From: Flectonema sp. DT1601
Lineage: Eukaryota > Euglenozoa > Diplonemea > Diplonemida > Diplonemidae
DNA length: 64,000 bases
Reading direction: 5' to 3'
NCBI GenBank assembly: GCA_964019425.1
Contig: OZ025826.1
Span: 310,001 to 374,000, forward strand
This document shows positions 1-9,473 of this stretch, in pieces (positions within the stretch are counted from its first letter, which is position 1; every line of letters starts with the position of its first letter). The notes under the pieces are model-generated. The model was not told the origin of the DNA. It saw nothing but the letters and a program-made list of their open reading frames with translations, and made no database searches. Made by a program: the position numbers and the translations under genes.

Positions 1-3000
1 ACCCACAAACTGATCGTCACGCACACCGACAGGTCCGTCACCTCCGCGTCCGACGTCGAATCCCACGACGACGAGCAGATCCGGAAAGTCGCCTGCCGCA
101 CCGGCGATTTCGCCGGCGTCCCCGCAGCGTTTCCGTACTGGATCGACACCGCCCCCGCCCCCGACGCGATGTTCGACGTCCCCCCGTTCAGCGAACGCCG
201 CGCCTGCACCTCCAGTGCCCCGAACGTGTACTCGTTCGTCCCGATCTTCTCGAGCGACGCCCCGTTCATCACAGAGTGGATCGTGATGTCCGAGCTCACC
301 AGGTCCCCGCTCACCGCGTCCGTCGTCCACGTCGGCGCCGTTCCCTTCGGACTCGTCTGCGGTCCCCCCTCCGGCACGATCGTCGCGTTCCGCGAAGAGG
401 TCGAGTCGATCACGTCACCGGACACCGAGCTCACGTTGTGGAACACCACGTCCACGCTGAACCCGGTCGCGTCGAAGCTCGTCAGGTCCATCGAGTACTT
501 CGTGCATCCAGACCCCGCAGCCACTTCCGTCGGAGAACACAACGACACCGCCGTGCTCGTCACCCCGGCCACCTGCACGTACTGCCTCGGCGCCTGCGCG
601 TCCAGCCTCTCCAACGTGATCGCCGCCACGCAGCTGTACGCCTTCGTCGACGTCGGCCTCGATCCCGATCCCCCCGTCGACGAGTACACGAACCCGCTCG
701 CGTGGTACGTGATCTGCATGTCCTCCGGTACCCCCGTCGACGGAACGTTCCCTTCGAAGTACAACTTCGTGAACACCGCTCCCGCCGACGACATCCTCGC
801 CGACAGGATCGTCAACGAAGACGAAGACGGCGACGACGATGACAATCCCGAATCCGATTTCAACACGTACGTGTTGGTCCCCGAAGTAGTCTTTCGAGAC
901 ACATCCTTCTCGGTGTCCGTGAACACCCACCACCGAGGGTACATCACAGGAGTCGTCGTCCCCTTCGCATGCGCCTCCACCGTCACGTCGAACAGGTACG
1001 ACTTCGTGCTCCCGCTTTCGAAGCTCACCGCCAGCGGCGAAGTCACTCCCGGGGTGCACGTCATGTCGATGCTTTCGTACGCCCACGTCAGCGTCGCCAC
1101 CCCTCCAGAAGCTGCCCCGCTCGTCAGGTACGACTCAGGTCCCGCTCCCCAGGTCGTGTGGAACGTGAACTCGCAAGAGTAGCATGGCTTGTTCGGCCGC
1201 ATCGTCCACTGCGCTCCCCACTGCGTCCCCGACGACAGCGTCTTCGGCACGTACTTCGTCACCGCGCATCCCCCACTCGTCGACGTCGGGTCCGGGTACG
1301 CGCACTTCTTCGAAGCCGAAGCCGACACGCTCCCGTCCTTCCACATCACCACCTGGTCCCGGTTCGTTGCCCCGTTCGCCGGCGCCGGTCCGTTCAGCAG
1401 CGCGAAAAACTCTCCGTAGTGGAACTCGTCCTCCACGAACGTTCCCCCGATCTTCGTTCCCGCCACCGCCGTCACCACGATCCCGTCCTTCACCACCGAC
1501 GAAGTCTTGTCGAACGTCACCGACACCGTCGTCGCCGCAACCCGAACCGGCGTCACAACCGAAGCCTTGATGTCGGTGATCGCCGTCGACGTGTGCGCGA
1601 ACGTGAACAGCAGGCTGCATCCCCCACCCGTCACGTAACGCGAGCACTTGTTGTCCGACGCGTACACCCGGAAGTCCACCAACCACGACGCCCCATCCTG
1701 CTGCGGCGAGCTCACGATCAGCGTCTTCACCGCCGCCGGAGTCCCCTGCAAGTTGTCCGAGCTCGGGCTGCTGATCACCCCGAGCACCTTGCTCGACGTC
1801 CCCGACGAGTCCACCTTTGCCGACAACGACCACCCGGACATCGCCAAGTTCTTCAGGTCGATCGGCGACCCCTGCGAGTCCAACGGAGCGAACCGGAGAC
1901 GGTACGGCACCAGCGCCTCCAGGTACGAGCTCGCGTTCGCCTTGAACGTGTTCGCACTCGACGCATCCCCGATGAACGCAGGCGCCGGCACCCGGTTCGC
2001 CGTCAGCCCCATCGACGTGTCCAGAGGGGTGATCGACAGGAACTTGATCTGCGTCGGCAGCCTTCTCTTCACCTGCACCACCACCCGAGTCCAGTCCTCC
2101 GCCGTCGTACCCGTCCCCCGCGGATACGTCACGTTCAGGTACACGTTCCCCTCGGTGTTCCCCGCCTTCAGCTCCGGCGTGAACTTGTAAACATAAAATC
2201 CTCCCAGCTGCCACGCCACGTCCTTCGGCCGTCCGCTCTCGAAGCTCGACCCCACCAGCGCCGTCACCTCCGACGGCGTCCCCGTCGCAGAAGACAGAGA
2301 CGGGTAGTCCTGCGACGCATACAACACCGACAGCGTCCCGTTCGGTGCGAACTCCGGTCCCTTCCACCTCGCCTCGATCAGCAGCTGGCAAGGCTTCCCG
2401 CTCCAGCACGTCTTCAGGTAGCACGAAGGCTCCGCCGCCGAACACGAACTCGCCGAACCCGACGTCCCCGACATCGTCGACAGCGTCTCCACCTTGTCCA
2501 GCGACACCCCCGTCACAGGTCGTTCCTGGATGTTCACCCAGTGCGCAGCCGACTTCAGCGTACCCGACTCCGCCGTGAACCGGATCCCGCATCCGAACTC
2601 GTTCGCAGGGCAAGCCGACCGGTACTGCAGCCCGAACGACACCACTCCGTCCACCATCGACTGCCTCAACCCGTTCGTCGGCCACCCGTACTTCTTCGCC
2701 TTCCCCAGCGTGCACGCTCCCTCCGAGTTCTCGATCAGGAACGGCTCCCCGCTGCTCGCCTCCGGCTCCGTCCACCCATCCGTGCACACCAACCCAGCGA
2801 ACGACCCCGTCGACGGACACCTCTTCACGTCCACCGCGTACGATCCGAACGGCACGTCCGTTCCCGCACTCGACGACAACTTTACCAAATAGGTCACCTT
2901 CTTCCCAGAGTTCAGCAGAGGGGTCCTCGACACCTTCGACGTCTCCGCATCCGTCACGTTCGCAACCGGCACCACATCCGCCGAGTACATCGTCGCAACC

Positions 3001-6000
3001 GTATCCGTGTACGCCGTGAACCGCGACGAGCTGTCGAACACCACGTCGCTCGTCACCGACAGCTGAGAAGGCTGCCCCACCGTCCCGTCCCTCCAGTACC
3101 CGCTCCCTCCTCCCTGCAGCGCCAACCCTCCGTTGTACAGCTGGTACACCACCCCCTGCTTCGTCACCCGCTTCGCTCCGTACGTCGAGTTGAAGAACGC
3201 CGTCGTCGCCTCCCCCGCTTTGTACACGCAGATCTTGAACTGTTCCGAGCTACCCGGATTCGCCGGCGGCAAGATGAACTGGTCAACCGACGACGTCCAC
3301 GTGTCCCAAATCCCCGCCGACACGTTCGACGTCCGCAACATCCGAAACCACTCGTCCGCGCCCTGCGTGCTTCCCGTCGGCGTCAGCGTCGGCGCCGGGC
3401 ACACCTGCGACCCGTTCACCACCGTCACCAGGTCCGTCCCGAATCCCGCGCTGTTCTGCAGGGTGCACGCGATCCCCTCCCCATCCACCTGGTTGAACGA
3501 GCACCACGAAGACAACGAAGTCATCACCTGTCCCCCGCTTCCATCGTCCGTCACCCTCACATCCAACGCCGTCAGGTTCGTCTTCGTCGTCGGGTCCACC
3601 TGCACCTCCAGGAACGTCGGGTGCGAGAACAGTCCGTAGTCCCCGTCCGAAGACGGCAGCCAAAGCCACGGCTGCTCCACCGTCACCGACGAGTGCGCCA
3701 CCTTGTAGCACACCTTGTACTGTCCCGAGTTCAGCGGCACGTGGAACGTCGCCTTCACAGCGTTCGACGCATACGCCGAAAGAGACGGGCACAGCGCGTC
3801 CGCACGGGCTCCCGTCCCGACAGAGCAGTTCACCAGGTTCGTCGTCGAGTCCACAGCCGGTCCGAAGCAGTCGCCGTTCTTCACCGCCGTCCACGAACTC
3901 ACCGTTCCCCACGCCGCCCCAACTGGATCCGGCGGCAGCCTCTTCGAAGGCTGCTTCGCGAGCACCAACTTGAACTTGTTCGTCGTCCCGAGCGCCGTCG
4001 TCGTCGCCGTCGAGTACGAGTTGAACACGAACCCCGTGCTCGCCACCAGCGTTCCCGACCCCGCAGGCGTCGAGATGTAGTTCGTCGAAGCCCCTCCCAA
4101 CGCCACCGCCCCGCTCGTCGGTCCCGTGAACAGCGAAGTCACCGGACGCAATCCCGCGTCCAGCGTCCAACTCTTCAGCAGCGCAGGGGCCGTGTAGAAC
4201 GAGCTCCGCTTGTTCACGTCCCCGATCCGCAGCTGCCCCACGATGTGCGATCCCTGAGCCACTTCCACCCAACGCCTCGTCCCCAGCGTCCCCCCGAAAA
4301 CACTCGTCGAGAACGTCGTTAGCACACACACCCGGTACTCGATCTTCGCATCCGACGACGTCGGAGGCAGCGTCACCCTCATCGTCGCCACGTCGCTCGG
4401 ACCGTCCGACGGACCGAGGTCCTGCACCCCCTCCGCCCCTCCCTTCTCCAGCCCAACGTGCAGCGACTTCCCCCCGAATCGCAGCATCTCCGGCTTCCCT
4501 CCGCTGCACGCCCCGTGCGCATCCACGATCTTCGCCGCGTCCATCTTCGCGTTCGTGTTGAACGTATCCGAGTTCGCCGTCGCGTCGCACTTCTTCCCGT
4601 CCGCAGACAACGAACACCGCACGAAGTTCACCGTCGAAAGCCCGCTGTTCATCGGCTGGTTCCCCGCCGTCACGTACCAACGGATCCCGTTGTCCTTCAC
4701 CTTGTACTTCCCCGTGTTCCACCAAGACATCGTGTCGTTCGAACTGTTCATCGCCGAATACGACTGCAGCTGAATGCACAGGTGGTAGTCTCCCTCCCGG
4801 TGTGGTCCCTTCAGGTAAAAGTACACCTTCGTTCCCGTGCTTCCCTCAAAACCCAGCTTCGACGCCGCCGACGCGAACGGACCCCCCTCCGTCGAAGCCG
4901 CAGTCCCCAGGCAGTTGTTGTTGTTCATCTTCGGATCCGACCACACGAACTTCGCGTGGAACGCGTTCACCAACGGCAACCCCTCCGTCGTCGAACCCAG
5001 CGCAACCGGCACCGTCACCACGAACTTCGTCAGCTCTCCTCCCACCACCGTCGACAGCGCCTGCGGCGACACCGTCATCGCAGTCTTCGGCTCCACCTCC
5101 CACTGCCGCAGGATCGCCCAGTTCGCCGTCCCCGTCTGCCGGTAGCAGATCTTGTAGTAGTTCGCCGCCATGCTCGTCTCGCTGTACGAAGGCAGCGCGA
5201 TCGACGCCGCCAGAGAGTCGTGGTTCGAGTAGTAGTGGTCCCCCGGCACAATGTCGTCGTACACGTCCGACAGGTGCTTCACGTGCAGCGCCAGGTCCGT
5301 CGTCGACCCCGCCGACGGTCCGCACGTCTCGTTCGCGCACATCTTCATCGCCTCCTTCGACTGCGAGCACGGGTTCGCCTTGTACAAACCGTACAGCCCA
5401 CTCTTCTCGATCTTCCCCGCTCCCCCGATCGGGCAGTACAGCGACAGGTGCGTGTCCGCCATCTTCGGGTTCCAGTTCGACGGGTTCACGTCACACGGAT
5501 CCCACAGTCCCACCAGCCTCAGCACGTCTCCCGAATTGTCGCATCCACCCGGACACGGACCCCTCGGCGCCGCCGTCAGCTCCGACCGCGTGTCCGTCAC
5601 GATGAACAGCGCCTCCATCCCCGACCGGCTCTCGCTCACCGAAACCGCCAGCGTCCCGCTGTCCGCCACCGTCGTCAGCGAACTCGGCTGCGCCCACTGC
5701 CCTCTCTCGATGTACCCCCCGTGCGGCATCGGGTTGCTCGGATCGTTGATCGGCTGCCCGCTCGACGGCGACCACGCCGACAACTCCCTCCAGTTCCAAC
5801 CCCCCAGTCGGAAACACACCCGGTAAGTCGCCGCATCCGGCACCAGCATGTAGAACGCCACGCTGCTCGTCTTCGCCACGTCCGAAGACGATCCCAAGCA
5901 CTGCAACACGTCCTTGTTCCCCGCGTCCGCGCTGTTGCACTCCACCATCCCTCCGTTCTTGTTGTCCGCCCCCATCGTCGAGTCCCCGGTGAACTGCGGG

Positions 6001-8363
6001 TAGTCGCAAGGTTTCGACGAAGGAACCAGCCTCAGCCTGCTCCCCTTCGTCCCCTTCACCACCGTGTCTCCCGTCGTCGTCGTCCACGACCGAACCAAGT
6101 CCCAAGGACGCGAGTCCAGGTCAACTGCAGACGAACGGTTCGACTTCTCGATGATCATCGGTCCCCAGGTCCCCGCCCTCGTGTCGTTCATGTACCACGT
6201 CACCGTCTGCGGGTAGTCGATTCCGTCCGAAGCGCTCTCTCCCCAAGTCTGCGGCACCAGCGGGTGCGCCGACGTGCTCATCGTTCCCGGAACGTACATC
6301 GCGTTCAGGTGCAGCCACTTCGTCGGCGTCGATCCCACCCCGCTTCGGTGGAACGGAAGCACCCTCAGCCCGCTGTTCGCCACGCACCCGCTTCCCGTGT
6401 TGCATGTTCGGCGGTAGCACACGTACCACTGCGAGTACTCCGTGCTCGGAACGTACAGCGTCGAATACGTCTCCGACTGCGACGACGCCTCGTCGTTCCC
6501 ACCCCCCGCCACCGTCGGGTCCCCGGTCAAGTCCCTCGAAGCAATCCCGTACTGCGCCCCGAGGTCGATGTATCCGTACGTCGCGTCCGCCGCCCGGTAC
6601 CAGCATCCCACCGACGGCGACGATCCGTAGTCCGTCGTCCAATCCCTCCCGTAGCTCGTCGACTCCGTGAACCGCGACGTCGCAACCAACCGGAAGTAGT
6701 CCCCTCCCTGCGGAGCCCAGTAGTTCGCCTGCCTCTTGCTCGCCCGCACCAGAGGCTTCGTCATCGAAGTCGAGATCGCGTGCTGCTCCACGTGGCTCAG
6801 CGCCGCCACCGTGCTCAGCTTCCCGGAACCCGAGTCGTCGAACACGATCTCCCCCCAAGTTCCCGGAGTCAGGTCAGCCATCGACCATCCAACCTCCTCG
6901 GTCACCACCGTGAAGTACGCATTCGCCTCGTTCGACGGGCAACCCGCCGCCGACGTGCACCGGTACAGCTTCCTCCAAGCCGGCACCTGGTCGATGTTCG
7001 TCGTGTTCCCCTCCGACCTCCACTGCATCCGCTGCTCGCGTGACGAGAAGCACACGTCGTACTGGCTCCCCACCGACGTCGGCAGCCTCGCGTACACGTA
7101 CGCGTGCTTCGTCGTCTCCCCCCATCCTCCCGGCACCACCGTCACGTTCTCGTCGTTCACAGGCCAGTAGTTCCCCGATCCCGACCACGTGTCCAGCAGC
7201 GGGTTCGCGTACTGCGTCCCGAACAGACCCATCCCACCAGCCGTAGCTCCCTCCTTCAGCCCCACCAGCGCTTCCGGGCTCCACGTCCCGTCGTTCTCAA
7301 CGTACGCCGTTCCGAGGTACGGTTTCGTCGGCGACTGGAACTCGTACGTGCAAGCCTTCCCCTTCGGAACGATCTTCATCGCATCCCCGAGACCGCACAC
7401 CGACATCGTCGCGTAGTTCGTTCCCGCGCACGACGACGGAGAGTACGTGAAGTTCCACGTCGTTTCCGAACTCAGCAGCTGCACGATCGCGTACTGTCCC
7501 GCAGAAGCCTCCGGCAGGTAGTACCACGCGTTCGAAGCACTCGAAGTGAACACGTGCTGGTCCTTGACCTCGAATGCCGTCCACACATCGTGCGACTCCA
7601 CGTCCCACACCCCACCCTCATCGATGTGGTGTCGGAAGCAAATCACAAACGGCGTCGACGACGACGGCGCATCGAACGTCACGTGCGCTGAATCCACGAT
7701 CGACACGTTCAGAGCCTCCGACGTCGACAACCCGAACCCCTTCCTCGTCTGCAGCGCCGTCGCTCCCTGCACGTACCCACCGCAGTTGTCGTCGTACGTC
7801 GACGACCAAGCGAAGATCTTCACAGTCATCGCCGTATCGTCCGACACGTTGAAGTGCTTCACCGAAACCTGGTCGATCACCGAAATCGTTTTGATCTGCA
7901 CCCGAACCTCCTGCCCCTCCGAGAACGTCGATGGCGCGATGTTCAGTGTGTAGTTGTGTCTCCTCACCGTCGGCGACAGGGTCAGCGACGCCGTTCCCGT
8001 TGGAAGCGAAAGCGACTGCGTGAACGTCTGCGTCCCCGTCGGCAGCGACATGCTCACCGTCGCCGTCGGCAGAGACAGCGACACCGTCTGCGACGCCGTC
8101 CCCGTTGGCAGTGACTGCGACGTCGTGATCGTCGAGCTCGCCGACAGGGAACCCGACAACGAAAGGGAATCTGAACCACTCAAGCTCGCACTCATCGAAC
8201 TCGACGCACTGCCGGTTGGAAGTGACAGCGATACCGTCAATGAATCCGAAAACGTCGACGACAGAGAAAACGTTGCCGTCCTCGTCGCCCCGCTTACCGG
8301 CTCTACCATCGTCATCATCATCCACATCGCCGTCGTAATAAGAAGCTTCAACTTCATCCTCAT
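1..8363 (-). CDS. Giant secreted/surface protein with repeated Cys-Trp modules, 3' end outside the window
   Basis: One minus-strand frame stays open from an ATG at 8363 to the window edge, giving 2,787 codons with no stop or visible intron. The first ATG is followed by MRMKLKLLITTAMWMM, a basic-then-hydrophobic signal peptide ending near VSGA. Residues about 27-130 are a Ser/Thr/Leu-rich stretch with repeated SLPTGT units, a likely glycosylated stalk. The rest is a repeated module of roughly 100-200 residues that closes with a strand such as YRVCFRLGGWNW, YKICYRQTG, YHLCIQLQS, YKVCYKVAH or FKICVYKAG. There are many paired cysteines and N-x-S/T sites, and no enzyme motif. Codon use is extreme (TCG, ACG, GCG, CCG, GTG, CTG dominate), unlike the AT-leaning genes to the right. 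The Arg-rich plus-strand readings here are shadows. Extracellular location is inferred; adhesin or cell-coat protein is only a guess. Confidence 0.85.
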   Translation of the reverse strand, partial: MRMKLKLLITTAMWMMMTMVEPVSGATRTATFSLSSTFSDSLTVSLSLPTGSASSSMSASLSGSDSLSLSGSLSASSTITTSQSLPTGTASQTVSLSLPTATVSMSLPTGTQTFTQSLSLPTGTASLTLSPTVRRHNYTLNIAPSTFSEGQEVRVQIKTISVIDQVSVKHFNVSDDTAMTVKIFAWSSTYDDNCGGYVQGATALQTRKGFGLSTSEALNVSIVDSAHVTFDAPSSSTPFVICFRHHIDEGGVWDVESHDVWTAFEVKDQHVFTSSASNAWYYLPEASAGQYAIVQLLSSETTWNFTYSPSSCAGTNYATMSVCGLGDAMKIVPKGKACTYEFQSPTKPYLGTAYVENDGTWSPEALVGLKEGATAGGMGLFGTQYANPLLDTWSGSGNYWPVNDENVTVVPGGWGETTKHAYVYARLPTSVGSQYDVCFSSREQRMQWRSEGNTTNIDQVPAWRKLYRCTSAAGCPSNEANAYFTVVTEEVGWSMADLTPGTWGEIVFDDSGSGKLSTVAALSHVEQHAISTSMTKPLVRASKRQANYWAPQGGDYFRLVATSRFTESTSYGRDWTTDYGSSPSVGCWYRAADATYGYIDLGAQYGIASRDLTGDPTVAGGGNDEASSQSETYSTLYVPSTEYSQWYVCYRRTCNTGSGCVANSGLRVLPFHRSGVGSTPTKWLHLNAMYVPGTMSTSAHPLVPQTWGESASDGIDYPQTVTWYMNDTRAGTWGPMIIEKSNRSSAVDLDSRPWDLVRSWTTTTGDTVVKGTKGSRLRLVPSSKPCDYPQFTGDSTMGADNKNGGMVECNSADAGNKDVLQCLGSSSDVAKTSSVAFYMLVPDAATYRVCFRLGGWNWRELSAWSPSSGQPINDPSNPMPHGGYIERGQWAQPSSLTTVADSGTLAVSVSESRSGMEALFIVTDTRSELTAAPRGPCPGGCDNSGDVLRLVGLWDPCDVNPSNWNPKMADTHLSLYCPIGGAGKIEKSGLYGLYKANPCSQSKEAMKMCANETCGPSAGSTTDLALHVKHLSDVYDDIVPGDHYYSNHDSLAASIALPSYSETSMAANYYKICYRQTGTANWAILRQWEVEPKTAMTVSPQALSTVVGGELTKFVVTVPVALGSTTEGLPLVNAFHAKFVWSDPKMNNNNCLGTAASTEGGPFASAASKLGFEGSTGTKVYFYLKGPHREGDYHLCIQLQSYSAMNSSNDTMSWWNTGKYKVKDNGIRWYVTAGNQPMNSGLSTVNFVRCSLSADGKKCDATANSDTFNTNAKMDAAKIVDAHGACSGGKPEMLRFGGKSLHVGLEKGGAEGVQDLGPSDGPSDVATMRVTLPPTSSDAKIEYRVCVLTTFSTSVFGGTLGTRRWVEVAQGSHIVGQLRIGDVNKRSSFYTAPALLKSWTLDAGLRPVTSLFTGPTSGAVALGGASTNYISTPAGSGTLVASTGFVFNSYSTATTTALGTTNKFKLVLAKQPSKRLPPDPVGAAWGTVSSWTAVKNGDCFGPAVDSTTNLVNCSVGTGARADALCPSLSAYASNAVKATFHVPLNSGQYKVCYKVAHSSVTVEQPWLWLPSSDGDYGLFSHPTFLEVQVDPTTKTNLTALDVRVTDDGSGGQVMTSLSSWCSFNQVDGEGIACTLQNSAGFGTDLVTVVNGSQVCPAPTLTPTGSTQGADEWFRMLRTSNVSAGIWDTWTSSVDQFILPPANPGSSEQFKICVYKAGEATTAFFNSTYGAKRVTKQGVVYQLYNGGLALQGGGSGYWRDGTVGQPSQLSVTSDVVFDSSSRFTAYTDTVATMYSADVVPVANVTDAETSKVSRTPLLNSGKKVTYLVKLSSSAGTDVPFGSYAVDVKRCPSTGSFAGLVCTDGWTEPEASSGEPFLIENSEGACTLGKAKKYGWPTNGLRQSMVDGVVSFGLQYRSACPANEFGCGIRFTAESGTLKSAAHWVNIQERPVTGVSLDKVETLSTMSGTSGSASSCSAAEPSCYLKTCWSGKPCQLLIEARWKGPEFAPNGTLSVLYASQDYPSLSSATGTPSEVTALVGSSFESGRPKDVAWQLGGFYVYKFTPELKAGNTEGNVYLNVTYPRGTGTTAEDWTRVVVQVKRRLPTQIKFLSITPLDTSMGLTANRVPAPAFIGDASSANTFKANASSYLEALVPYRLRFAPLDSQGSPIDLKNLAMSGWSLSAKVDSSGTSSKVLGVISSPSSDNLQGTPAAVKTLIVSSPQQDGASWLVDFRVYASDNKCSRYVTGGGCSLLFTFAHTSTAITDIKASVVTPVRVAATTVSVTFDKTSSVVKDGIVVTAVAGTKIGGTFVEDEFHYGEFFALLNGPAPANGATNRDQVVMWKDGSVSASASKKCAYPDPTSTSGGCAVTKYVPKTLSSGTQWGAQWTMRPNKPCYSCEFTFHTTWGAGPESYLTSGAASGGVATLTWAYESIDMTCTPGVTSPLAVSFESGSTKSYLFDVTVEAHAKGTTTPVMYPRWWVFTDTEKDVSRKTTSGTNTYVLKSDSGLSSSSPSSSSLTILSARMSSAGAVFTKLYFEGNVPSTGVPEDMQITYHASGFVYSSTGGSGSRPTSTKAYSCVAAITLERLDAQAPRQYVQVAGVTSTAVSLCSPTEVAAGSGCTKYSMDLTSFDATGFSVDVVFHNVSSVSGDVIDSTSSRNATIVPEGGPQTSPKGTAPTWTTDAVSGDLVSSDITIHSVMNGASLEKIGTNEYTFGALEVQARRSLNGGTSNIASGAGAVSIQYGNAAGTPAKSPVRQATFRICSSSWDSTSDAEVTDLSVCVTISLW

Positions 8364-9007
8364 CTTCGGGCAGCTCGAACTCTTCTCTTTAAGACTTTCT
8401 TAGGTTGTTGTCTGTAGTGAGGGCACGACTTCTCACTTTCCAATATTTTCTCTCTTTTTTTTGTTTTTTTTTGTGTGTTGTCTTTGTGTTTTTTCAACCA
8501 CAAATTACCTTTTGCAGGTAAGTAAGCTGTGAGGGTGGAGGGTGGAAAGAAGATTATGCTTAGATTTTCAACAAACATTAAAAGAAGAAACTCAACGCAG
8601 TCCCTCCTTCAGTCACATAGACAGAGATTCAATTGAAGACAGAGAACAATAAAAAGAAACAAAAGAAAGAAAGACTTTTATTTCACTTCTATTGTAATTC
8701 CTGTTTATAAGAGGGGTGTGAAAAGTTATTTTATTGTTTAACCAGAATACTCGAAATAGTGATCTAAGTCGGTTGATCTACATGCGGCACACTACACTAC
8801 GAAGACTGTTAACAAATTGAATATTGTAAACTTGAAAAGGTCATCAGGTGATACTATTTATGTGAAGGATAGTTGTGTGAGTACATCGACTGAGAAGCCA
8901 ATAGATCAGTAAGGTAAAACCTCATCTGTACGAGACTGTTGCTATTCTGATGTGTGTTCTGATAATGTTCATAAGATAAGATGACCATGAACATCGATTG
9001 AGGTATT
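8364..9007. other. Intergenic spacer between two minus-strand genes
   Basis: AT-rich DNA holding the presumed promoter and 5' UTR of the giant gene on its left side and the 3' UTR of the PDZ/FG gene on its right. I see T runs near 8450-8490 and an A-rich stretch near 8640-8680. No supported gene or RNA is visible. Confidence 0.5.
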
Positions 9008-9439
9008 CTACCTCCCAAAACCAAATCCTCCCATCGCCGGTCGCTGTTGAGCTTGTCCCCAGCCGGCCGATTGCTGAGGTTGCCCCCAGCCAGGTTGTTG
9101 CTGTTGTTGTTGTTGCTGTCCCATTCCGCCTTGTTGCCCCATGCCTTGCTGCCCCATTCCACCTTGTCCCATAGCAAAGGGGTTATTTTGCTGTCCCATG
9201 CCTTGTTGCCCCATTCCTTGCTGGCCCATCCCCTGCTGCGGTTGTTGCTGGGCTCCAAAAGGAGAGTTCCCCATACCTCCAAATGGATTTGGGTTAGTAC
9301 CAAACTGTCCCTGTTGCTGACCCATGCCTTGCTGTTGACCCATTCCTTGTTGCTGTTGACCAAACCCCATTCCACTTTGCTGACCCATTCTCTGTTGTCC
9401 TTGGAATCCCGTTCCGAATGCATTCATGCCGCCCATTGG

Positions 9440-9473
<34 letters not shown>

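Noticed and set aside
969-4322. Very long Arg-rich plus-strand open frame (and similar ones at 4458-7043 and 7104-7691)
   Set aside because: These are antisense shadows of the GC-rich giant gene. Codons such as TCG/ACG/GCG read on the other strand give endless Arg codons, and the products have no domain or normal composition.
8854-9423. Gln/Ser- or Trp-rich frames overlapping the end of the PDZ/FG gene and its repeats at 9.9-10.9 kb
   Set aside because: They are alternative readings of the CAG/GGx repeats in the real exon and lack any independent feature.
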